Source: an uncultured Fidelibacterota bacterium
GTDB taxonomy: Bacteria > Fidelibacterota > Marinisomatia > Marinisomatales > TCS55
Length of the DNA stretch: 39,634 bases
Reading direction: 5' to 3'
NCBI GenBank assembly: GCA_913041075.1
Contig: CAJWGZ010000002.1
Location: forward strand, 1 to 39,634
The notes under the pieces were generated by a model. The model was not told the DNA's origin and did not search any database. It saw nothing but the letters and a program-made list of their open reading frames with translations. Below are positions 8,125-14,694 of the stretch, one piece after another. A program made the translations under genes and the position numbers. The first letter of the stretch is position 1, and every line of letters begins with the position of its first letter.

Positions 8125-8664
8125 TTAATGCTTTAGCTCTTTGATCTGATCGCGGATCTTAGCAGCAACTTCATATTTCTCCCCTTCAACTGCTACCTGT
8201 AACCGATCTTCTAGTTCTTTTACCGATAAACTGGTGCTTGTTTCCCCGGGGATCTCATCGTCTTCGTCTTCAATTCCGGCCTCATCAAATAATTTTTCCG
8301 CGATCATAATTGGTGCCTGCATCCGTAATCCGACTGCGATTGCATCACTGGGCCTGGAATCCACCGAACGCTTACCAGTGATCTTGCCATTGATATCCAG
8401 TGTTGCATAGAACACGCCTTCTTCCAAACTTGTGATCCGTACAGCAACCAGATTCGCCTCTACTTCCTTAATCAATAGACCAATCAGGTCGTGTGTCAGC
8501 GGTCGCGGAGTATCCATTGATTCCAAGGCCAAAGCAATAGACTGCGCTTCGAAGGCCCCTACGATAACAGGCAGTTTCCTGGTTCCATTTATTTCACAAA
8601 GAATAACAGCATAACTGCGGCTTGGTGGGTGAAATGATATTTTCTGAACTTTAACCGGTATCAT
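8125..8664 (-). CDS. Bifunctional nuclease-family protein (DUF151) with UVR domain
   Basis: The first about 135 residues form a DUF151 (bifunctional nuclease, BFN) domain: the family patterns PVIVGAFEAQSIA, the LTHDLI segment and SRPSDAIAVGLR are present. Residues about 146-178 form a UVR (UvrB/UvrC) motif, ELEDRLQVAVEGEKYEVAAKIRDQIKEL, often fused to DUF151 in bacteria. Some plant members were reported to cleave DNA and RNA; the bacterial role is not settled. The protein is 179 residues with ATG start. It is the last gene of the minus-strand PMM/isoprenoid/PGI cluster, 65 bases after the isomerase gene, and its stop codon abuts the stop of rnc. Confidence 0.9.
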   Translation of the reverse strand: MIPVKVQKISFHPPSRSYAVILCEINGTRKLPVIVGAFEAQSIALALESMDTPRPLTHDLIGLLIKEVEANLVAVRITSLEEGVFYATLDINGKITGKRSVDSRPSDAIAVGLRMQAPIMIAEKLFDEAGIEDEDDEIPGETSTSLSVKELEDRLQVAVEGEKYEVAAKIRDQIKELKH

Positions 8665-8729
8665 AGGTGAAAATAATTTAGGCTATGTACAGGCGGGTAA
8701 GCCAACCTTTTTTTCTACGAAATGGCAAT

Positions 8730-9770
8730 TTATTTACGCGATAGTTGATCTTTTAGGTTCGAAATTTTTTCAACCGGGGATGGATCGGTATCGTGCAAAT
8801 ATGCGCACCACAGACTAACCCAGTCTCCATAATGAATAAGGTGTAATAATCGTTCAAAGCGACTGCCACCACCTACAGCAACTTCGTATTGGTTTTTTGT
8901 AACATTATCTAGGATCGCACCAGTAACATCCTGGCGCACAGAAACCCGTTCATGATCGCTTTTATCTTTGAGCCAGATAATGCTCAAATGATTGAACAAC
9001 TCAGGATTATTATCCCAGCCAACGATCTCATTATGATTCAACTCCGGCAATTCATTATGAAAGGCCAGCATTTTCCCATTTTCACAAAACTGACCTCGCC
9101 AGCGCAGCGCAACTACAGCTGTACTCTCCGTCTCACCATATATTATAGGTATTGTACCATGAACACTTTTGGCCAATGACCAGGTTCCATTTTCATCATC
9201 AGCTTTACTGTAGTTATCCCGCAAGGATTCCAGTAGATCAGCTGTTTTTTTAAGTTTTTGCTCAATATCTGAAGCCACCAGCCCGACTCCCATCAGTAGG
9301 TACAACATCGGTACAAATGAATAGGCCAATGCGGCTCTGGGCTGCAGGCCAGTTGGTATGAGTACAGTATCACAATTATTTTTCTGCAGCACATCCAACA
9401 GGGTCCCGCCGGTGGTAATTCCACAGACCTGGCAGCCCTTTGTCAGCGCGTCCGCTAAAGCACTCAATGTTTCTTCAGTTCCGCCTGAATATGATGATGC
9501 GATCACCAGTGTACGTGCATTGGCCCAGGCTGGAACATTATAATTACGGGATACATAGATGGGTACTTTTAATTCATCGCGCAGGAGCATACGATTAACA
9601 TCGCCGCCGATCGCTGAACCGCCCATGCCGGCAACGACAACATTTTCGATTTTAGTATATGTGCTGGTTAAAGATACCTGTTGGCCAATGGCCATGGCAT
9701 CTCGCAGATTATCCGCAAAACTATATATGGCCTTTTTCATATCCTCGGGGTCTGTAAATGTTTTGCTCAT
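8730..9770 (-). CDS. Bifunctional phosphoglucose/phosphomannose isomerase
   Basis: This 346-residue SIS-fold protein resembles the archaeal-type PGI/PMI, which interconverts glucose-6-P or mannose-6-P with fructose-6-P. Sugar-phosphate-binding motifs are GMGGSAIGGD (residues 48-57) and SSYSGGTEE (92-100); the later FHNELPELNHNEIVGW segment (237-252) carries the Glu and His expected in the active site. This family is distinct from the classical 550-residue Pgi. The gene follows the polyprenyl synthase with one base between stop and start. With phosphomannomutase two genes upstream, it can supply mannose-6-P to mannose-1-P for glycan or GDP-mannose synthesis. The isomerase type is secure; relative substrate use is inference. 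Confidence 0.93.
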   Translation of the reverse strand: MSKTFTDPEDMKKAIYSFADNLRDAMAIGQQVSLTSTYTKIENVVVAGMGGSAIGGDVNRMLLRDELKVPIYVSRNYNVPAWANARTLVIASSYSGGTEETLSALADALTKGCQVCGITTGGTLLDVLQKNNCDTVLIPTGLQPRAALAYSFVPMLYLLMGVGLVASDIEQKLKKTADLLESLRDNYSKADDENGTWSLAKSVHGTIPIIYGETESTAVVALRWRGQFCENGKMLAFHNELPELNHNEIVGWDNNPELFNHLSIIWLKDKSDHERVSVRQDVTGAILDNVTKNQYEVAVGGGSRFERLLHLIHYGDWVSLWCAYLHDTDPSPVEKISNLKDQLSRK

Positions 9771-9771
9771 A

Positions 9772-10743
9772 TCAGTAGTTCCTGTTTTTGATAAAGTTTG
9801 TGAATGCTACCAACTCTTCTCGGCCTGGATCCGGTATAACAACTAGATCACTAACAGCATTATTGAAATATTCTTCCGCCATAGCTGTTGTTTCTGCATA
9901 GACACCTGAATCCTTAAAGAAAGTTCGCATTCCGGTCAGTTTTTCATCGATCGGCTGTCCCTCTGAACGCTGACAGAATTCAGACCATTGCTCTTGGGCC
10001 ATTTTTCGAGCCATTAATGTTAGGGCAGTTTGCTTCTGGGCGATTACATCACTACCCAAACTCTTACCCATTTCATCGGCATCACTGAAAATCTCTAGTA
10101 TATCATCCTGAATCTGAAAGCCTTTGCCAATATCATAACCAAACTTCCGTAGTTGACTGCATACCCCCTCATCCTGGTTGGCCAGTAACGCCGGTATTTC
10201 CACACATAAACTGAGCATAGCACCAGTTTTTTTCTCTGTCATATGCAGATAATCATTCAGTGTTATGGTTTGATTTTCTTCATATTCCTTATCATATGCT
10301 TGGCCAACACAGACGGCCAACGCCCCATCATTAAATACAGCACCAACACGCTGTGTGTTATTGCGCACCCTGCTAATGGCTCGGTGGGCCTCAATAAATA
10401 GTCCGTCACCAGCTAGGATAGCAGTTGCATTATCCCATTTATTTTGAACGGTTGGCTGGCCATGGCGCAACAGATCATCATCCATAATATCATCATGCAC
10501 CAGGGTAAAATTGTGCAGCAGTTCCACCGCCAGGGCGGCATGGCGCAGGTCATCTTCATCCACTCCGAAGGCTTGACCCGTTAACGTTAATAAAACCGGC
10601 CGTAATCGTTTTGCGTTTCCGGCAAGTACATACCGCAGTGGGTCGTACAAATATTCTGGTTGCTGGGGAAAAGGATAATTCTTGAGTTGCCCATCCAGTC
10701 TTTTTTGCAATTCAGCAATTTTTTGCAAAAAGTCGTCAGTCAC
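9772..10743 (-). CDS. Polyprenyl diphosphate synthase, probably geranylgeranyl-type
   Basis: This head-to-tail prenyltransferase condenses isopentenyl diphosphate with allylic diphosphates. From the GTG at 10743 it is 323 residues. The first aspartate-rich motif is DDIMD (84-88), the second DDILE in FQIQDDILEIF. The first motif has no two-residue insertion, and Phe79 sits five residues before its first Asp; in characterised enzymes this combination marks type I GGPP (C20) synthases, so C20 is a reasoned guess. The GTG start overlaps the final codons of the phosphomannomutase gene; an upstream ATG at 10767 in the same frame lies wholly inside that gene, so I rejected it. A GGGP synthase homologue elsewhere in the window could use its product. 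Confidence 0.9.
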   Translation of the reverse strand: MTDDFLQKIAELQKRLDGQLKNYPFPQQPEYLYDPLRYVLAGNAKRLRPVLLTLTGQAFGVDEDDLRHAALAVELLHNFTLVHDDIMDDDLLRHGQPTVQNKWDNATAILAGDGLFIEAHRAISRVRNNTQRVGAVFNDGALAVCVGQAYDKEYEENQTITLNDYLHMTEKKTGAMLSLCVEIPALLANQDEGVCSQLRKFGYDIGKGFQIQDDILEIFSDADEMGKSLGSDVIAQKQTALTLMARKMAQEQWSEFCQRSEGQPIDEKLTGMRTFFKDSGVYAETTAMAEEYFNNAVSDLVVIPDPGREELVAFTNFIKNRNY

Positions 10744-12103
10744 CAACCTCGATCTCCACCGAACCAATTGATTGTAGTTTGGTAAGAACCAAATCTTTGA
10801 TCTCTTCCATGCGATCCTGTGAATTGGCTTCGAAGCGACACACGATTACCGGCTGAGTATTGGAAGATCGAACCAGGCCCCAACCATCCCCAAATTTGAT
10901 GCGCACGCCATCTACGGTGATGCAGTCATAGTTGGCTGTAAAATATTCTGCAGCTTCTTTGGCAATACGAAATTTTTCCTCATCAGACTCACAAGCCATG
11001 CGCATTTCGGGGGTAGAATGATATACCGGCAATTCTGCTTTCAATTCGGAAAGTTTTCGGTTTCCACGTGATAAAGTCTGGACAATTCGTGCCGCCACAT
11101 ATATTCCATCATCATACCCAAAGTAATCATCTGCAAAAAAAATATGACCGCTCATTTCGCCGCCCAGTTTACAGCCCAACTCGTGCATCTTTTGTTTGAT
11201 CAGGGAATGCCCTGTCTTCCACATCACTGGCTTTCCACCGTATTTCACAATCATATCTTCCAGGGCCTGGGAACACTTCACGTCAAAAAGAATCTCTTCG
11301 CCGTCTGCTATCAACTCGGGTAAGAATAGGGCCATTAGTTGATCGGCCCAGACCACATCACCGGTCTCATCCACCACACCGACCCGGTCCGCGTCCCCAT
11401 CAAAGGCAACGCCAATATCATAATCACCGGATTGAATGGTCTGTATGAGATCAGCTAGGTTTTTTTCCACTGTTGGGTCCGGGTGATGATTAGGGAACGT
11501 ACCATCCGGTTCGCAGAAAAGTTCAGTGAGTTCTATGCCCAGATCCTTGAATATTTCCGGCGCATTAAGCGACCCCGCTGCATTCCCGCAATCCATCACT
11601 ACTTTCATCGGCCTGGCAATATTGATCTTTTCGATTATCATGGCTTTATAATCGGCTCGTATGTCATGCTTAATCTCACTGCCTGTACCTATCTCAAAAT
11701 CATTATCTTCAATATACTTGCGCAGGGTCTGGATACTATCGCCATAAACCGCCTTGCGATCCATTGACATCTTAAAACCATTGAATTCCGGTGGATTATG
11801 ACTGCCCGTTATCTGCACCGCACCACCTACCCCCAACTTGAACATACTGTAATAATTGGTTGGGGTCGGTAAAAGCCCCAGGTTGATTACATCGATTCCC
11901 GTTGATAATACACCTTCTTTGAATTGTACCATGAGATCCGGTGTGGTGAGTCGTATGTCACCGCTCAAGGCTATTTCCCTAAAACCATTTCGTTTGACAA
12001 ACGTGCCAAAAGCCTGCCCCAATAAGGTCACCACATGGGGTGGAAAATCGTCTACTACCTTGCCCCGAATGTCATATTCTCGAAATATATACTTATTGAC
12101 CAT
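10736..12103 (-). CDS. Phosphomannomutase/phosphoglucomutase
   Basis: This 455-residue alpha-D-phosphohexomutase interconverts hexose 6- and 1-phosphates. The phosphoserine loop is ITGSHNPPEFNG with Ser101; the Mg loop is DGDADR with Asp234, Asp236 and Asp238; GEMSGH is the sugar-binding loop and RSSNTQP near the C-terminus binds phosphate. This is the PMM/PGM type (AlgC/ManB-like), and the nearby PGI/PMI supports mannose-6-P use, but glucose phosphate is also possible. It is the first gene of a minus-strand cluster; the ATG follows a TATAAA-like element at short distance, but no clear -35. It diverges from the membrane-protein gene at 12220. Confidence 0.94.
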   Translation of the reverse strand: MVNKYIFREYDIRGKVVDDFPPHVVTLLGQAFGTFVKRNGFREIALSGDIRLTTPDLMVQFKEGVLSTGIDVINLGLLPTPTNYYSMFKLGVGGAVQITGSHNPPEFNGFKMSMDRKAVYGDSIQTLRKYIEDNDFEIGTGSEIKHDIRADYKAMIIEKINIARPMKVVMDCGNAAGSLNAPEIFKDLGIELTELFCEPDGTFPNHHPDPTVEKNLADLIQTIQSGDYDIGVAFDGDADRVGVVDETGDVVWADQLMALFLPELIADGEEILFDVKCSQALEDMIVKYGGKPVMWKTGHSLIKQKMHELGCKLGGEMSGHIFFADDYFGYDDGIYVAARIVQTLSRGNRKLSELKAELPVYHSTPEMRMACESDEEKFRIAKEAAEYFTANYDCITVDGVRIKFGDGWGLVRSSNTQPVIVCRFEANSQDRMEEIKDLVLTKLQSIGSVEIEVGD

Positions 12104-12219
12104 CGAATCCTTTATAATGACTCAAATAATTGAAAACTACTGGTGAGTTTACGGAAAACATTTGCTTGAAAAAATAAAGATGGTTTTTATTACGCAGTAT
12201 TACCGTTAGTTTTTATATC

Positions 12220-12786
12220 ATGAGGCTGGAACCAATCGATTATTTTTTCTGTTTCGGCGACTATTTTGTAGCTATATCCTTGGTCATTCTGTTTTTCAGG
12301 GCCTGGAAGAATAATATCCTGCCCAGATATTTAATCAAGGCTTTTATGATCGGCTGCTTGATTGGTTCCACCTGGGAATTCACCTTTCATTTTCTGGGTG
12401 ATGAATTCGCCTATGCGGTAAAGCAATGGCCCCTGGGATTATCCGGTTGGCCTAAGAAACTAAGTCACTCTATTTGGGACGGCGGCTTATTTATGTTTGG
12501 TATTTGGTTATGTTTTAAATATCTGCCCCTACCCCTGTTTACTCGCTTTAGCTGGCGCGAACTGGGTATTATGGAAGCCTGGGGTATCTTTCAGGAACTA
12601 CTGGTAGAATACTTATTCAATGGCCGGGTCTGGGTCTACAATGAACTGTCCTGGAATCCGGTCATTATTCCACCGTTACCCGGATCAGCAACAACTGTGG
12701 GCTATACGTTGATCCCCCAGGCTGTCTGGGTAGTAGCACCGGTGCTATTTTATTTGATCTTGCTGCGCTTGCCTAAAGATCAATAG
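12220..12786 (+). CDS. Integral membrane protein, unknown function
   Basis: I do not recognise this 188-residue protein. Hydrophobic segments near residues 9-28, 37-60, 82-100 and 163-183 suggest four membrane spans, with many Trp, Tyr and Phe. Polar residues inside or beside the spans (Glu53, His57, Asp62, Glu63 and the SHSIWDGG segment) recur in a pattern that could be functional. The frame starts at ATG with no obvious Shine-Dalgarno sequence; nothing in frame upstream offers a better start. It is a single gene between divergent phosphomannomutase and the PqaA-like gene, and a 14-bp palindrome follows its TAG stop. The length of uninterrupted frame and membrane pattern support a real gene. 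Confidence 0.75.
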   Translation: MRLEPIDYFFCFGDYFVAISLVILFFRAWKNNILPRYLIKAFMIGCLIGSTWEFTFHFLGDEFAYAVKQWPLGLSGWPKKLSHSIWDGGLFMFGIWLCFKYLPLPLFTRFSWRELGIMEAWGIFQELLVEYLFNGRVWVYNELSWNPVIIPPLPGSATTVGYTLIPQAVWVVAPVLFYLILLRLPKDQ

Positions 12787-12791
12787 GGATA

Positions 12792-12805
12792 ATTTTCCGG
12801 AAAAT
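12792..12805. repeat. 14-bp perfect palindrome after membrane-protein gene
   Basis: ATTTTCCGGAAAAT reads the same on both strands and begins five bases after the stop codon at 12784-12786. It lacks a loop and a following T-run, so it is not a good terminator; it might be an operator of the downstream gene, whose CRP-like site begins 52 bases later, or chance in AT-rich DNA. Confidence 0.5.
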
Positions 12806-12857
12806 AGAACAGCTTATTTCAGAAGCACCATTTTCTTAGATGGTATAAACGCATCAA

Positions 12858-12873
12858 TGTGATATCAATCACA
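12858..12873. promoter_or_regulatory. CRP-like operator upstream of PqaA-like gene
   Basis: TGTGATATCAATCACA matches the CRP consensus TGTGA-N6-TCACA exactly in both half-sites. Its centre (12865.5) lies about 61-65 bases before the start predicted from the downstream promoter, the class I activator position. FNR would need TTGAT half-sites, which are absent. Binding by a CRP/FNR-family regulator is inferred. Confidence 0.6.
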
Positions 12874-12894
12874 CGTAAACAGTATACATGATTT

Positions 12895-12923
12895 TTGACT
12901 ATATTCTGCTTCTTAAATAATTC
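12895..12923 (+). promoter_or_regulatory. Candidate promoter of PqaA-like gene
   Basis: TTGACT (12895-12900) is followed after 17 bases by TAATTC (12918-12923), a good -35 with a poor -10, as expected for an activator-dependent promoter. The CRP-like operator lies upstream at suitable distance, and the ATG of the gene is at 12950. Confidence 0.45.
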
Positions 12924-12949
12924 TACTAGTTCAATTAAATGGGGTACGT

Positions 12950-14380
12950 ATGAAAACGGGAATCGAATCATGGTATAAAACTTTTAGTAAAGTATTTACT
13001 GTCAGTATCTGTTTGATCATTTTGTCAGGCTGCAGCAGCCGACATAATAACCATATGAAAGATTATGTCTATAAAGCAGATCCTGCTTTTCGCTATGAAA
13101 TTGAAGAAACATACAAGGCCGATGGCTGGACAGAATACCGGGTCAAAATGGTTTCCGGAACATGGCTTACCAAACAGGAAGTAAACCATACCGAGTGGTG
13201 GCATTGGGTTACCATAGTCGTGCCCGATGAAGTGGCGGAAACCGAAGCGCTGGTGATCATTGGTGGCGGATCAACCAGAGATAAGGAACCAGAGGCTGCA
13301 AATGAATTACTGATCCAGGCAGCGGTAGGAACCAAGTCTATTGTAGCCGAGATCAGCAACATTCCCTTCCAGCCGCTCAATTATGTTGGCGATGAAAAGG
13401 ATGACCGGACCGAGGACGATATTATTGCCTATGGCTGGCGGAAATATATGGAAGGTGGCGCTAAAGATGAGGACGTTGAGTGGCTGGCGCGACTGCCCAT
13501 GACCAGGGCTGTAGTCCGGGCCATGGATGTGATTCAGGAAATCGGTGCCGATATCAGTAAACCGGTTGATGGTTTTGTTGTGGCCGGTGCTTCAAAACGA
13601 GGCTGGACGACCTGGACAACAGCCGTTGTTGATGACCGGGTTATTGCTATTGTGCCTGTTGTCATCGATATGCTTAATGTGGTGCCATCTTTTAATCATC
13701 ACTGGCGCTGCTATGGTGATTGGTCCCCAGCCATAAATGACTATATAAATGAGGGGATTATGCCTTGGACAGGTTCGAAAGAATATGCACGATTAATGGA
13801 ACTGGTCGAACCCTATTCATTCATTGATCAGTTAACCCTACCAAAATTTCTGATAAATGCCACTGGTGATGAATTTTTTGTTACTGATTCCTGGCAATTT
13901 TACTGGGATGACCTGGTGGGTGATAAATACATCCAGTATGTACCGAATGCAAACCATGGGCTAAATGGCACCTATAACTTGGGCAGCCTGGTGGCTTTCT
14001 ACAATGCGGTGATCACTGATAGTGCTATACCAAAATTTGATTGGTCTGTTAGCGCTGACAGCATTTACCTGGAAGTGTATTCAGCTGAAGATTATAAAGT
14101 CACAAAATGGGCAGCAGTGAACGAAAATGACCGGGACTTTCGTGTTCCTGTTATTGGCAAGGTTTGGGAAGCTACGGAAATCCCCCAAACATCAGATAAC
14201 CGCTACGCTGTACATTTTTCGGCACCGGAAAATGGCTACAAGGCCGGGTTGCTGGAAGTTGTATTTGACTCAGGTACGGAAGTGCCTTTCACGTTCACTA
14301 CTGGCACAGTTGTTACACCCGATGCATACCCATTTGGTCCGTTCACGCCTAACGAACCACAGGGAACACCGGCAAATTAA
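12950..14380 (+). CDS. PhoPQ-activated pathogenicity-related (PqaA-like) lipoprotein
   Basis: This 476-residue protein resembles the PhoPQ-activated pathogenicity-related family (PF10142), alpha/beta-hydrolase-like secreted proteins. A signal segment with lipobox LSGC puts the lipidated Cys at residue 28. The characteristic GASKRGW motif (213-219) supplies a likely nucleophile Ser215, with candidate acid Asp307 (NATGDEFF) and His336 (NANHGL). Residues about 350-460 form a beta-rich C-terminal region. The name is historical; the family is widespread in free-living bacteria, and substrate is unknown. A CRP-like site and candidate promoter precede it, suggesting control by carbon or energy status. 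It is monocistronic, between an unknown membrane protein and nrdJ. Confidence 0.85.
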   Translation: MKTGIESWYKTFSKVFTVSICLIILSGCSSRHNNHMKDYVYKADPAFRYEIEETYKADGWTEYRVKMVSGTWLTKQEVNHTEWWHWVTIVVPDEVAETEALVIIGGGSTRDKEPEAANELLIQAAVGTKSIVAEISNIPFQPLNYVGDEKDDRTEDDIIAYGWRKYMEGGAKDEDVEWLARLPMTRAVVRAMDVIQEIGADISKPVDGFVVAGASKRGWTTWTTAVVDDRVIAIVPVVIDMLNVVPSFNHHWRCYGDWSPAINDYINEGIMPWTGSKEYARLMELVEPYSFIDQLTLPKFLINATGDEFFVTDSWQFYWDDLVGDKYIQYVPNANHGLNGTYNLGSLVAFYNAVITDSAIPKFDWSVSADSIYLEVYSAEDYKVTKWAAVNENDRDFRVPVIGKVWEATEIPQTSDNRYAVHFSAPENGYKAGLLEVVFDSGTEVPFTFTTGTVVTPDAYPFGPFTPNEPQGTPAN

Positions 14381-14571
14381 TCAAAAATTTTGGTCGCCGA
14401 TCCAAGGTTCGATTTTTTTTAAAGCTCACCGTCGACAAGCACAATAAATAAACAAAATTATTTGTGATTCCCCATCGTGAATTTTGACGAGTTGGATATT
14501 CTAATTAGTTCAGTGAACACTATCCACTTGAAATTTTCTCGTCGACAAATACCGTAAAATAACTTTTCTTC

Positions 14572-14600
14572 TTGAAGAACTATTCTTTGTAAAATATATT
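14572..14600 (+). promoter_or_regulatory. Candidate promoter of nrdJ
   Basis: TTGAAG (14572-14577), a 17-base spacer and TATATT (14595-14600) give a good sigma-70-type promoter. Transcription would begin about 14607, giving a leader of about 88 bases that starts just before the 16-bp palindrome. Confidence 0.55.
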
Positions 14601-14614
14601 AATAGTTGCCAACC

Positions 14615-14630
14615 AAGCGATTAATCGCTT
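14615..14630. promoter_or_regulatory. 16-bp perfect palindrome, candidate operator of nrdJ
   Basis: AAGCGATTAATCGCTT is a perfect 16-bp palindrome lying about 15 bases after the -10 of the predicted nrdJ promoter, just inside the transcript. The position suits a repressor operator. It does not match the NrdR box consensus (ACAC-type with TATA core), so any cognate regulator is unknown. Confidence 0.5.
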
Positions 14631-14694
14631 ATTCACTTGCCAGCCGTAGTTTTTTAAAAATTGTAACCACCACATACCAATTAAGAGGACACAT

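Larger units (their letters stand above)
14381..14694. other. 314-base gap before nrdJ: what it holds
   Basis: No gene is visible here. The first 40 bases contain an imperfect hairpin and a run of eight T (14413-14420) that may end the PqaA-like transcript. GTCGACAA occurs twice, exactly 110 bases apart (14431-14438 and 14541-14548). A candidate promoter and a perfect 16-bp palindrome lie in the last 125 bases and are listed separately. No cobalamin riboswitch or convincing NrdR box was found. Confidence 0.6.

Noticed and set aside
10744..10767. Upstream ATG for the polyprenyl synthase
   Set aside because: It lies inside phosphomannomutase and adds non-family residues; the GTG at 10743 fits operon spacing better.
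12950..14380. Virulence gene because of the PqaA name
   Set aside because: The family name is historical and occurs widely in environmental bacteria; nothing else here suggests pathogenicity.
14381..14694. Cobalamin riboswitch or NrdR boxes before nrdJ
   Set aside because: No B12-box-like sequence or NrdR consensus pair could be seen; only partial resemblances such as ACACTATCC, not a palindrome.
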